From positions 744,001-808,000 of the forward strand of contig CAVSWH010000001.1 in assembly GCA_963731625.1 (NCBI GenBank): 64,000 bases of DNA, given 5' to 3'. Position 1 is the first letter of the stretch; each line of letters starts with the position of its first letter. This document shows, in pieces, positions 37,410 to 45,147 of the stretch. A program made the translations under genes and the position numbers. This DNA is from PALSA-555 sp963731625. GTDB lineage: Bacteria; Actinomycetota; Acidimicrobiia; IMCC26256; PALSA-555. The notes under the pieces were generated by a model that was given only the letters and a program-made list of their open reading frames with translations, was not told where the DNA came from and made no database searches.

Positions 37410-37438
37410 TTGACCGTCGCCGCAAACCCGGGTTCGAT
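37410..37438 (+). promoter_or_regulatory. Promoter TTGACC-N17-TTCGAT, leaderless
   Basis: TTGACC (37410-37415), 17 bases, TTCGAT (37433-37438), then 6 bases to the ATG at 37445. The -10 is poor but the spacing is ideal. Confidence 0.4.
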
Positions 37439-37444
37439 AGCCGC

Positions 37445-38458
37445 ATGCGACTCCGTCTCGACCCGGCCGACGAGTACATGCACCCGCTCGAGGAGGCGAA
37501 GAACTTCAACGAGAGCATGTACTTCAACTTCTTCGACGCCCAGGAGCACGCCGGAGGGTTCCTGCGCCTCGGCAACCGCGCGAACGAGGGCTACGCCGAG
37601 CTCACGACCTGCCTCTACCTCCCCGACGGGCGCGTCGCGTTCACCTACCACCGGCCCGAGATCTCGAACAACGACGCCTTCGACGCCGGCGGGATGCGCT
37701 TCGAGGTGATCAAGCCCTTCGAGGCGCTGCGGGTCTCGTACCACGGCAAGATCTGCCTCCTCGACCGACCGCTGGAGATGGCCAACCCGCGGCGGGCGTT
37801 CACCGAGAACCCCTGGACGCCGTGCGCGGTGGAGCTCGAGTACCGCGGGCTCTCACCGATGCTCGGCGGCGAGCGCACCAACGACGACGGGACGACCGTC
37901 GAGGAGGACCCGGCCGAGGCGTTCGCCCGCGGCCACTACGAGCAGCACGTCGGCGCGCGCGGCGTGATGCGCGTCGGCGACGAGGAGTGGGAGGTCGACG
38001 GCCTGGGGCTGCGCGACCACTCGTGGGGTCCCCGCTTCTGGCAGGCCCCGTGGTGGTACCGCTGGCTGACCGGCAACTTCGGGGAGCACGACGGGTTCGT
38101 CGTCTCGATCGTCACCCGCCGAACCGGCGAGCAGATGGTCGGCGGCGTCTGGCTCGAGGACGGCGAGTACCAGCCGCTGCAGCGGGTCTCGATCGACACC
38201 GAGTGGCGCACCGACGACCACTACCACGAGCACATCCGCGCCGAGGTGGCGACGCCGAAGGGCGAGCACGTGATCGAGGGGCGGGTGCTGTCGCTGATCC
38301 CGCTGCGGAACCGGCGCACCAGCCCCGACGGCGACCAGCTCATGACACGCATTTCGGAGGGGATGACGGAGTGGACGAGCGACGGGCGGGTCGGCTTCGG
38401 CCTCTCGGAGTATCTCGACCAGATCGTCGACGGCCGCCCCGTCGGCGTCGCCGCCTGA
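37445..38458 (+). CDS. AttH/DUF7064-like protein
   Basis: 337 residues, soluble. Strongly aromatic beta pattern: FNESMYFNFFDAQEHAGGFL, RLGNRANEGYAELTTCLYLP, DAFDAGGMRFEVIKPFEALR, GLGLRDHSWGPRFWQAPWWY. This resembles the lipocalin-like AttH/DUF7064 proteins found beside acyl-CoA and steroid catabolic genes in mycobacteria and relatives; they may bind hydrophobic substrates, but no reaction is known. The conserved DHSWGPR block is a possible active site. Followed by a GC-rich hairpin and the kinase-like gene. Confidence 0.75.
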   Translation: MRLRLDPADEYMHPLEEAKNFNESMYFNFFDAQEHAGGFLRLGNRANEGYAELTTCLYLPDGRVAFTYHRPEISNNDAFDAGGMRFEVIKPFEALRVSYHGKICLLDRPLEMANPRRAFTENPWTPCAVELEYRGLSPMLGGERTNDDGTTVEEDPAEAFARGHYEQHVGARGVMRVGDEEWEVDGLGLRDHSWGPRFWQAPWWYRWLTGNFGEHDGFVVSIVTRRTGEQMVGGVWLEDGEYQPLQRVSIDTEWRTDDHYHEHIRAEVATPKGEHVIEGRVLSLIPLRNRRTSPDGDQLMTRISEGMTEWTSDGRVGFGLSEYLDQIVDGRPVGVAA

Positions 38459-38468
38459 CGGTCCCGAT

Positions 38469-38484
38469 CCCGCCGCCCGGCGGG
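38469..38484 (+). terminator. GC hairpin after DUF7064-like gene
   Basis: CCCGCC-GCCC-GGCGGG, a 6-bp stem with a 4-base loop, 10 bases after the stop at 38458. There is no T-tract, so termination is uncertain. Confidence 0.3.
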
Positions 38485-38502
38485 AGGGCCGGCGCCGGCT
38501 CG

Positions 38503-38508
38503 TAGGCT
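38503..38508 (+). promoter_or_regulatory. Leaderless -10 for kinase-like gene
   Basis: TAGGCT ends 8 bases before the TTG at 38517. Confidence 0.45.
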
Positions 38509-38516
38509 TCCGCGCC

Positions 38517-39893
38517 TTGGACGAGGCCGACCTGGCAGCCGCCGTGTCGCGCCACCTCGGCGGCGACGCGACGGTGGACGGGCTGCGGCGCCTCTCCGGT
38601 GGCGCGTCGCGGGAGACGTGGGCGTTCGACGCGACCCACGACGGCCAGCGGCTCCCGCTCGTGCTGCGCCGCGACCCCGCGCCGACGAGCGTGGGGCCCC
38701 TCGACCGCTCGACCGAAGCCGACGTGCTGCGCGCCGCGCACGACGCGGGCGTCCGCGCGCCGTCGGTGCGCTTCGTGCTCGGCGCCGACGACGGGCTCGG
38801 CGCCGGCTTCGTCATGGACCGGATCGAGGGCGAGACGGTCGCCCGGCGGATCCTGCGCGACGACGCCTACGCCGCGGCGCGCCCGCGTCTCGCCCGCGAG
38901 GTCGGCACGCAGGCCGCGGCGATCCACGCCGTCCCGACCGACGCGCTCCCTTCGCTGCCCGTGCTCGGGCCCACCGAGCAGCTCGACCAGTATCGGGCGG
39001 TGCTCGACACGTTCGGGGAGCCGCACCCCGCCTTCGAGCTCGGGCTGCGGCGCCTCGCCCGCGACGCGCCCGCGCTTGACGCCCCGAGGCTCGTGCACGG
39101 CGACTTCCGCAACGGCAACCTCGTCGTCGGTCCCGACGGGCTGCGGGCCGTCCTCGACTGGGAGCTCGCGCACCTGGGCGACCCGGTCGAGGACCTCGGC
39201 TGGCTGTGCGTGAAGTCGTGGCGCTTCGGCGTGAGCGACCGGCGGGTGGGCGGCTTCGGCGACGTCGACGCGCTCCGCGCCGGCTACGGCGACGCCGGGG
39301 GCGAGCCCGTCGACGCCGCCCGGCTCGACTGGTGGGAGGCGTTCGGCACCCTGAAGTGGGGGGTCATCTGCGAGGTGCAGGCCCAGACGCACCTCCAAGG
39401 CGTGGTGCGCTCGGTGGAGCTGGCGACGCTCGGGCGCCGCATCGCCGAGATGGAGTGGGACCTCCTCGAGCTCCTCGACCCCGGCGCGCCCGAGCCGGCC
39501 GCGAACGCCGACGTCGCGCGCCCCGCGCCGACGCTGCAGGACCGGCCCAGTGCCGCCGAGCTCGTCGCCGCCGTCCGGGAGTTCCTCGAGCGCGACGTGC
39601 TGGGAACGGTCGAGGAGCGCGTCCGCTTCCACACGCGTGTCGCGGTGAACGCCCTCGGCATGGTCGAGCGTGAGCTCGCGCTCGGCGGGGCCCCAGGCGC
39701 GCAGGCGCGCGACGAGCTCGCCGCGTTCCTCGGGTCCGACGGCGACCTCGAGGCCTTGCTCACCGAGCTCGCGGCCCGTATCCGCCGCGGCGTGCTCGAC
39801 GACGACCCCGCGGTCGTCGCGCTCACGCGCGGCCTCGTCGCGGCGAAGCTGGACGTGTCGAACCCGCGCTACCGCACGGGCGCGCCGCGATGA
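38517..39893 (+). CDS. APH-fold phosphotransferase fused to DUF6285-like domain
   Basis: 458 residues. Residues 1-330 form an aminoglycoside-phosphotransferase/choline-kinase fold: LRRLSGGASRETWAFDA, FVMDRIEGETVARRILR, catalytic loop RLVHGDFRNGNLVVG and metal-binding AVLDWELAHLGDPVEDLGW. This is the subfamily near ACAD10/11 partners, thought to phosphorylate hydroxyacyl groups. The last 120 residues (AAVREFLERDVLGTVEER, VAVNALGMVERELA) look like DUF6285, usually a separate neighbouring gene. The TTG start is supported by a leaderless -10. The stop overlaps the next ATG (ATGA). Confidence 0.87.
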   Translation: MDEADLAAAVSRHLGGDATVDGLRRLSGGASRETWAFDATHDGQRLPLVLRRDPAPTSVGPLDRSTEADVLRAAHDAGVRAPSVRFVLGADDGLGAGFVMDRIEGETVARRILRDDAYAAARPRLAREVGTQAAAIHAVPTDALPSLPVLGPTEQLDQYRAVLDTFGEPHPAFELGLRRLARDAPALDAPRLVHGDFRNGNLVVGPDGLRAVLDWELAHLGDPVEDLGWLCVKSWRFGVSDRRVGGFGDVDALRAGYGDAGGEPVDAARLDWWEAFGTLKWGVICEVQAQTHLQGVVRSVELATLGRRIAEMEWDLLELLDPGAPEPAANADVARPAPTLQDRPSAAELVAAVREFLERDVLGTVEERVRFHTRVAVNALGMVERELALGGAPGAQARDELAAFLGSDGDLEALLTELAARIRRGVLDDDPAVVALTRGLVAAKLDVSNPRYRTGAPR

Positions 39894-40207
39894 GCGGCCG
39901 CGCCGCCGTGTGCGGCCTCGGGCTCCTCGCCGGGCTCGGCCTGCTCGCCGCGCCGGCGAGCGCCGCGGCACCGCCGGGCATCGTGCGGACGCTGCCCTGC
40001 CCGAACGGGCGGCCGGTCGGCCCGCACGTGGCCTGCACGGGCCCCGTCACGCACCACGCCGGCGGCGGGGGCGGCACCCTCACGATCGTGGTGTCCGTGG
40101 TCATCGGGCTCGGCGTCGCCGCCGTCGTCGCCGTGGTCGTCCGCAAGCGCCTCACGCTCGACGCGGCCCGACCGCTCCCGGCCCCCCGACCGAAGCGGCC
40201 GTCATGA
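39890..40207 (+). CDS. Small secreted/membrane protein
   Basis: 105 residues. A signal-peptide-like start (VCGLGLLAGLGLLAAPASA, likely cut after ASA near residue 25), a short Cys-containing outer segment (LPCPNGRPVGPHVACTG), a Gly run, one transmembrane helix (LTIVVSVVIGLGVAAVVAVV) and a basic Pro-rich tail. No family recognised. ATGA overlaps at both ends link it to the kinase-like gene and to xthA, so it is probably a real coding gene. Confidence 0.72.
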   Translation: MSGRAAVCGLGLLAGLGLLAAPASAAAPPGIVRTLPCPNGRPVGPHVACTGPVTHHAGGGGGTLTIVVSVVIGLGVAAVVAVVVRKRLTLDAARPLPAPRPKRPS

Positions 40208-40986
40208 GGCTCGCGACCTGGAACGTGAACTCGCTGAAAGCCCGACAGGACCGGGTCGAGGAGTGGCTCGGCTACGCCGACGCCGACGTCGTCTGCCTCC
40301 AGGAGACGAAGCTGAGCGACGACGCGTTCCCGCAGCTCTCGTTCGGCGCGCTCGGCTACGAGGCCGTGCACCACGGGCAAGGCCAGTGGAACGGCGTGGC
40401 GATCCTCTCGCGGGTCGGGGTGAGCGACGTGACGAGCGGGTTCGCGGGGACGTCACTCGACGACCCGTACGAGGGCGACGCCCGTCTGCTCGCAGCGACG
40501 TGCGGCGGCGTCCGCGTCGTGACCGTCTACGTCCCCAACGGCCGCGCCGTCGGCACCGACTTCTACGAGCGCAAGCTCGAGTGGCTCGACCGCCTCCGGG
40601 CGTGGATCGCCGCGACCGCGTCACCCTCGGATCGCCTCGTCGTGTGCGGCGACTTCAACGTCGCCCCCGAGGACCGCGACGTGTGGTCGCCGGCCGCGTT
40701 CGAGGGCGACACCCATGTCACCGAGCCCGAGCGGGCCGCCGTCGCCGCGCTCGAGTCGTGGGGGCTGGTCGACGCGTTCCGGGCGCTCTACCCCCAGGAC
40801 CGGCTGTTCTCGTACTGGGACTACCGGCGGGGCGACTTCCACGAGCACCGAGGCATGCGCATCGACCTCGTGCTCGTCACCGAGCCCCTCGCCCGGAGCC
40901 TGCGCTGGGCGATCGTCGACCGCAACGCCCGCAAGGGCAAGCTGCCGTCCGACCACGCGCCGGTGGTCGTCGACTTCGCGGACTAG
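40204..40986 (+). CDS. xthA: Exodeoxyribonuclease III / AP endonuclease
   Basis: 260-residue Mg-dependent EEP-fold nuclease for abasic-site repair. MRLATWNVNSLKARQDRV, CLQETKLSDDAFP (metal-binding Glu), YVPNGRAVGTDFYERKLEW, VVCGDFNVAPEDRDVW (catalytic Asp/Asn), FSYWDYRRGDFHEHRGMRID and SDHAPVVVDF (catalytic His) are all intact. The start overlaps the preceding stop (ATGA, 40204-40207). The end overlaps the convergent nitrobindin gene by 4 bases. Confidence 0.95.
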   Translation: MRLATWNVNSLKARQDRVEEWLGYADADVVCLQETKLSDDAFPQLSFGALGYEAVHHGQGQWNGVAILSRVGVSDVTSGFAGTSLDDPYEGDARLLAATCGGVRVVTVYVPNGRAVGTDFYERKLEWLDRLRAWIAATASPSDRLVVCGDFNVAPEDRDVWSPAAFEGDTHVTEPERAAVAALESWGLVDAFRALYPQDRLFSYWDYRRGDFHEHRGMRIDLVLVTEPLARSLRWAIVDRNARKGKLPSDHAPVVVDFAD

Positions 40987-41447
40987 GCCGGACGCAGCTC
41001 GGCCTCGAGGTGGAAGCCGAGCGGCTGGCCGACCGCGGCCATCTCGATCCGGTACCAGAGGACGTCGCCGCGACGCTCGTACACGCGGCGCACGGCCTGC
41101 ACCTCCTTGGCCGTCGGCGTCGTGACGACCTGGCGTGAGACCAGCTCGAGGCGTGTGCCGTCGAGCGGCCCGTCGCTCACCTCGGCGACCCCGCTCGGGT
41201 GCGCGACGACGAGCTCCGCGCCGCCGGCGAGCGGCCGGACGTAGCCCACCTCGGCGTGGGACGGCGCGTCCCCCACCCAGGTCTGCTGCGCGTACCGGAG
41301 CACCGGCTTGCCGGGCCACGCGAACGTGAGCTCCTCCGCGTAGGTGAAGTCGTCGACGGTCGGGTACCCGCCGCGGCCCGCGCCCGACCAGGTGCCGAGG
41401 AGGAACGCGAGCGGCTCGAGCACGACGGGCAGGTCGGCGACCTCCAC
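40983..41447 (-). CDS. Nitrobindin-like haem protein
   Basis: 154-residue FABP-like beta-barrel. FLLGTWSGAGRGGYPTVDDF contains the GxWxGxG signature; GKPVLRYAQQTWVGDAPSHA and the C-terminal YRIEMAAVGQPLGFHLEAEL (with the proximal haem His) follow mycobacterial Rv2717c and the THAP4 C-terminal domain. These ferric haem proteins bind NO and isomerise peroxynitrite to nitrate. GTG 41447 (VEVADLPVVLEPL) gives the usual N-terminus. It follows the GNAT gene by 38 bases on the same strand. Confidence 0.9.
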   Translation of the reverse strand: MEVADLPVVLEPLAFLLGTWSGAGRGGYPTVDDFTYAEELTFAWPGKPVLRYAQQTWVGDAPSHAEVGYVRPLAGGAELVVAHPSGVAEVSDGPLDGTRLELVSRQVVTTPTAKEVQAVRRVYERRGDVLWYRIEMAAVGQPLGFHLEAELRPA

Positions 41448-41485
41448 GGCACGAGCCTCGCGCCCGCGTCGCCGCGGCCCCGCAT

Positions 41486-42073
41486 TCAGCGCGGCGTGCG
41501 GCGCATGAACCAGATCGGGAAGCCGAGCCGGCGCTCCTCGACGTCGACGTCGAAGCCGTGACGCCGGTAGAAGGGGACGTTCTCGGGCTTGTCGGTCTCG
41601 AGCCAGCCGACCTCGCCGTCGGCGTCGAGGAGGTCGCAGATCCTGCGGAGCATGGCGCTGCCCACGCCGAGGCCCTGGACGCCGGGCTCGACGCCGACCG
41701 GGCCGACGTGGATGTGGCGCTCGTCGAGATCGTGGTCGCACATCACCGACACGGTGTGGCGGGCCCGGTCGTAGCCGACGGCCTTGGCGGGCGAGACGCG
41801 GGGCATCGTGCGCAGCTCGGGCGTCGCGGTGGCGGCGATGCAGCCGCCCGGCGCGTTGGCGCCGGCGATCCCGATGACGTGACCGCCGACGAGCGCGCCG
41901 ATCATGCCGGGCTGGATGCGGTCGCCGAAGGTGTCGTACGCGATCTGGAGGCGGTCGAGGCCGTCACCGGGCACGCTGTAGGTCATCAGCGGGTTGTCGC
42001 GCAGCGCCCTCGCGGCGACGGCCCCCGCAGGCGCGACCTCGGTGTCCCTCAGTCCCCGCACCTCGACGCCCAC
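41486..42073 (-). CDS. GNAT family N-acetyltransferase
   Basis: 195 residues. The acetyl-CoA loop appears as VGPVGVEPGVQGLGVGSAML (Q-x-x-G-x-G), followed by WLETDKPENVPFYRRHGFDV, the typical C-terminal beta-bulge region. The acceptor is unknown; proteins of this type are often annotated as acetyltransferases of small amines or protein N-termini. GTG 42073 lies 8 bases downstream of a -10 hexamer that overlaps the end of etfA, so it can be transcribed separately from the etf operon. Confidence 0.9.
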   Translation of the reverse strand: MGVEVRGLRDTEVAPAGAVAARALRDNPLMTYSVPGDGLDRLQIAYDTFGDRIQPGMIGALVGGHVIGIAGANAPGGCIAATATPELRTMPRVSPAKAVGYDRARHTVSVMCDHDLDERHIHVGPVGVEPGVQGLGVGSAMLRRICDLLDADGEVGWLETDKPENVPFYRRHGFDVDVEERRLGFPIWFMRRTPR

Positions 42074-42081
42074 GGCGCCGA

Positions 42082-42087
42082 AACCTA
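42082..42087 (-). promoter_or_regulatory. Leaderless -10 for GNAT gene
   Basis: TAGGTT on the minus strand ends 8 bases before the GTG at 42073 and includes the etfA stop. Confidence 0.4.
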
Positions 42088-43041
42088 CTGCTTGGCTTTG
42101 ATCGCCTCGATCAGTTTCGGTACGACCTTGTGCACGTCGCCGACGACCCCGAGGTCGGCAACCGAGAAGATCGGCGCCTCGCCGTCCTTGTTGATCGCGA
42201 GGATGTTGTCGGAGCCCTTCATGCCGACGAGGTGCTGGGTGGCGCCCGAGATCCCGAGCGCGATGTAGAGCTTGGGCTTCACGACCTTGCCCGTCTGCCC
42301 GACCTGCTTCGCGTACGGCACCCAGCCGGCGTCGACGATCGCGCGCGAGGCGCCCGACGCGCCGTGGAGCAGGTTCGCGAGCGTGTCCACGAGCGGCTCG
42401 TACGCCTCGGCGCTGCCGAGCCCCCGCCCGCCCGAGACGACGACGGTGGCGTCCTCGAGCTTGGGGCCCTCGCGCTCCTCGACGTGGCGCTCGAGGACCC
42501 GCGCCTCGCCGGCGCGTCCGGCGGACGGCGCGGCGACGGTCTCGACGGTCGCGGCGGCGCCGCCGGACGGCTCGGCGGTGAACGACTTCGGTCGGATCGC
42601 CGCGAGGTAGGGCGCCGGGCCGGTGAACGTCGTGTCGACGAGCACGTTGCCGCCGAACGCGGCGTTGCCGACGGTGACCCTGTCGCCGTCGACCGCCAGC
42701 GACGTCCCGTTCGTGAGCAGGGGGCGGTCGAGCGCGGCGGAGAGCCGAGCGATCGCGTCGCGCCCGTCGTAGGTCTGCGCGAACAGGATCAGCTCGGGGT
42801 GGTGCTGCTCGATCAGCTGGGCCAGGAGGGCCGCGCCAATCACCCCCGGCAACGCCTCCCCCGGGTCGGTGGCGTACAGCGTGGTGACGCCGTGCTCACC
42901 GAGCGGGCCGGCGAGCGCCGCGGCGTCCTTCCCCACGTGCACGGCCTCGACGTCGCCCAGCTCGCGGGCCTTCGTGACCAGCTCGAGGGTGCTCGAGTGC
43001 GGCTTGTCGCCGTCCGCCTCGGCGTAGACCCAGACCTTCAT
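42085..43041 (-). CDS. etfA: Electron transfer flavoprotein subunit alpha
   Basis: 318 residues. The C-terminal FAD domain is intact: VSGGRGLGSAEAYEPLVDTL, SRAIVDAGWVPYAKQVGQTG, VKPKLYIALGISGATQHLVG and SDNILAINKDGEAPIFSVAD. With EtfB it carries electrons from acyl-CoA dehydrogenases to an ETF:quinone oxidoreductase. It lies 11 bases after etfB in one operon and serves the acyl-CoA dehydrogenase encoded at 46260. Confidence 0.96.
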   Translation of the reverse strand: MKVWVYAEADGDKPHSSTLELVTKARELGDVEAVHVGKDAAALAGPLGEHGVTTLYATDPGEALPGVIGAALLAQLIEQHHPELILFAQTYDGRDAIARLSAALDRPLLTNGTSLAVDGDRVTVGNAAFGGNVLVDTTFTGPAPYLAAIRPKSFTAEPSGGAAATVETVAAPSAGRAGEARVLERHVEEREGPKLEDATVVVSGGRGLGSAEAYEPLVDTLANLLHGASGASRAIVDAGWVPYAKQVGQTGKVVKPKLYIALGISGATQHLVGMKGSDNILAINKDGEAPIFSVADLGVVGDVHKVVPKLIEAIKAKQ

Positions 43042-43052
43042 CCTGATCTCCC

Positions 43053-43835
43053 TCAGATGACCTTGAGCTCTTCCAGGAACGCGAGGACGCGCTCATGGGC
43101 GCTCCCGTCGTCTTCGATCTTCTCGCCCGCCTCGCGCGCCGGCGCGTCGGCGACGCTCGTGATCTCCTGGCGCGCGCCGGTCCAGCCGACCTCGTCGGCG
43201 CTGAGCCCGAGGTCGGCGACCGTGCACTGGTCGACCGGCTTGTTCTTCGCCGCCATGATCCCCTTGAAGGACGGGTAGCGGGGCTCGACGACGCCGGCCG
43301 TGACGCTCACCACGGCGGGCAGCGAGCTCTCGACGACGTCGTAGCCCGCTTCCGTTTGGCGTTGGATCGTCAGCGTGTCGCCGTTCACCTCGACGTGCTT
43401 CGCGAACGTGAGCGACGGCCAGTCGAGGAGCTGCGCCACCTGGGCGGGCACCGTCCCGGTGTAGCCGTCGGTGGACTCGGTGGCGCCGAGCACGAGGTCG
43501 ATGCCGCCGGCGCGCTCGATCGCCTTCGCCAGGACCTTCGCCGTGCCGAGCGCGTCGCTGCCGGCGAGCGCCGGGTCGGACACGAGCACCGCCTTGGCCG
43601 CACCCATAGCCAGCGCCGTGCGCAGCCCCGACACCTCGTCGTTCGGGGCCATCGACACGAGGGTGACCTCGCCGCTCCCCGCCTTGTCGACGAGCTGCAG
43701 CGCCATCTCGACACCGAAGCTGTCGGATTCGTCGAGGATGAGCTTCCCGATGCGCTGGAGGGTCTTCGTCTCCGGATCGAGCTCGCCGGGGACGGCCGGA
43801 TCCGGGATCTGCTTGACGCATACCGCGATGTTCAT
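43053..43835 (-). CDS. etfB: Electron transfer flavoprotein subunit beta
   Basis: 260 residues: MNIAVCVKQIPDPAVPGELD, ESDSFGVEMALQLVDKAG, LVLGATESTDGYTGTVPAQV and ETEAGYDVVE-type region with SLPAVVSVTAGVVEPRYPSF, the AMP-binding and docking elements of EtfB. GGAG sits 5-8 bases before ATG 43835, which is preferred over an upstream in-frame GTG-type start. First gene of the etfBA operon and divergent from a flavoprotein reductase gene. Confidence 0.96.
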   Translation of the reverse strand: MNIAVCVKQIPDPAVPGELDPETKTLQRIGKLILDESDSFGVEMALQLVDKAGSGEVTLVSMAPNDEVSGLRTALAMGAAKAVLVSDPALAGSDALGTAKVLAKAIERAGGIDLVLGATESTDGYTGTVPAQVAQLLDWPSLTFAKHVEVNGDTLTIQRQTEAGYDVVESSLPAVVSVTAGVVEPRYPSFKGIMAAKNKPVDQCTVADLGLSADEVGWTGARQEITSVADAPAREAGEKIEDDGSAHERVLAFLEELKVI

Positions 43836-43933
43836 GGTGCTCCGCGTTCGTGACGGCGCGCCGCGCACGGCGAGCCGGGCATGCATTCTGTCCCGGGCAG
43901 CGCCGCAGCGTCGAAATCAGGCGCTGCCCTCGG

Positions 43934-43939
43934 TACCGT
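43934..43939 (+). promoter_or_regulatory. Leaderless -10 for flavoprotein reductase
   Basis: TACCGT ends 7 bases before the GTG at 43947. Confidence 0.5.
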
Positions 43940-43946
43940 CTGCAGC

Positions 43947-45143
43947 GTGCAGGCGAACGCCGACCTGGTCGTCGTCGGTGCCGGACCGGCGGGGGCCGCG
44001 GCGGCGATGACCGCGCAGGCTCGCGGGCTCGACGTCCTCGTGCTGGATCGGGCGACGTTTCCTCGTGACAAGACCTGCGGCGACGGGCTCACCGCCGCCG
44101 CGCTGCGGCTGCTCGAGCGCTTCGGCGTCGACGTCCCGCGCTTGCCGGCCGCCGCGGTCGACACGGTGGTGGTCGTCGGGCCGGATCGGTGGCAGGTCGA
44201 GCTGCCGCTCCCGAACGCCGGGCTGCACGCCGCGGTCGTGGCGCGCGCCGACCTGGACGCGGCGGTGGTGGCGCGGGCCGAAGCGCTCGGAGTGGTGGTG
44301 CGCACGGGGATCGGTGTGGACCGCGTCGACGAGGACGCCGACGGCGTGATGGTGCGAACGAATGACGGTGCGACGGTGCGCGCCGGCGCGGTGATCGCGG
44401 CCGACGGGCACTACTCGGGTGTGCGGCGAGCCCACGGAGGGGAATCTCCGGACCTCGGGACCTGGCACGCCGTGCGCCAGTACTACCGCCAGGTCGGCGA
44501 TCCGCGGCTCTGGGTGCTGTTCGAGCGGGACTTGCTCCCCGGGTATGCGTGGGTGTTCCCGCTGCCCGATGGTCGCGCCAACGTCGGGTTCGGGGTGCTG
44601 CGCGGCGCCGGCCACGACGGGCACAGCCTGGCCGCGCTCTGGCCGGATCTCTTGACGCGGGCGCCGATGCGCGCCGCGCTCGGCCCGCGCGCCGAACCCG
44701 AGGGACGGCACCGTGCCTGGCCGATCCCGGGCGGGTACGCGCCGGCGCGCCTCGCCGACGGACGGGTCCTCTACGCCGGCGACGCCGCCGGCCTGGTCGA
44801 CCCGATGACCGGCGAGGGGATCGCGCAGGCGATCGAGAGCGGGGCGCTCGCCGCGGAGGCCGTGGCGGGCGGTGGCGGCCCGGCGCGGATCGCCGAGCGC
44901 TACCGAGGCACCGTGGACGCTGCGCTCGGTCGGGACCTGCGGTTCGCGGCCGCGCTCTCGCGGGTCCTGCGGTCGCCCGTGGGCGCGACCGCCGCGATCC
45001 GCGCCGCCGGCGCGAGCGCGTGGACGCGGCGGCACTTCGCCCGGTGGATGTTCGAGGACTATCCGCGGGCGGCCGTGTTCACGCCCGATCGGTGGCGCCG
45101 CGGGCTGTTCACGCCGACGGGCGCGTACCGGACGGCGGGCTGA
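43947..45143 (+). CDS. Geranylgeranyl reductase family flavoprotein
   Basis: 398 residues. The Rossmann FAD motif DLVVVGAGPAGAAAAMTAQA opens the protein, FPRDKTCGDGLTAAALRLLE is the family Cys-Gly-Asp-Gly block, and LYAGDAAGLVDPMTGEGIAQ the second FAD motif. The family saturates isoprenoid chains (chlorophyll, archaeal lipid, or menaquinone via MenJ) and includes monooxygenase-like members. In an actinobacterium menaquinone reduction is a reasonable guess. GTG 43947 is supported by a leaderless -10; the longer frame upstream is not. It faces etfBA, which could supply or take electrons (inference). Confidence 0.88.
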   Translation: MQANADLVVVGAGPAGAAAAMTAQARGLDVLVLDRATFPRDKTCGDGLTAAALRLLERFGVDVPRLPAAAVDTVVVVGPDRWQVELPLPNAGLHAAVVARADLDAAVVARAEALGVVVRTGIGVDRVDEDADGVMVRTNDGATVRAGAVIAADGHYSGVRRAHGGESPDLGTWHAVRQYYRQVGDPRLWVLFERDLLPGYAWVFPLPDGRANVGFGVLRGAGHDGHSLAALWPDLLTRAPMRAALGPRAEPEGRHRAWPIPGGYAPARLADGRVLYAGDAAGLVDPMTGEGIAQAIESGALAAEAVAGGGGPARIAERYRGTVDAALGRDLRFAAALSRVLRSPVGATAAIRAAGASAWTRRHFARWMFEDYPRAAVFTPDRWRRGLFTPTGAYRTAG

Positions 45144-45147
45144 GCGC

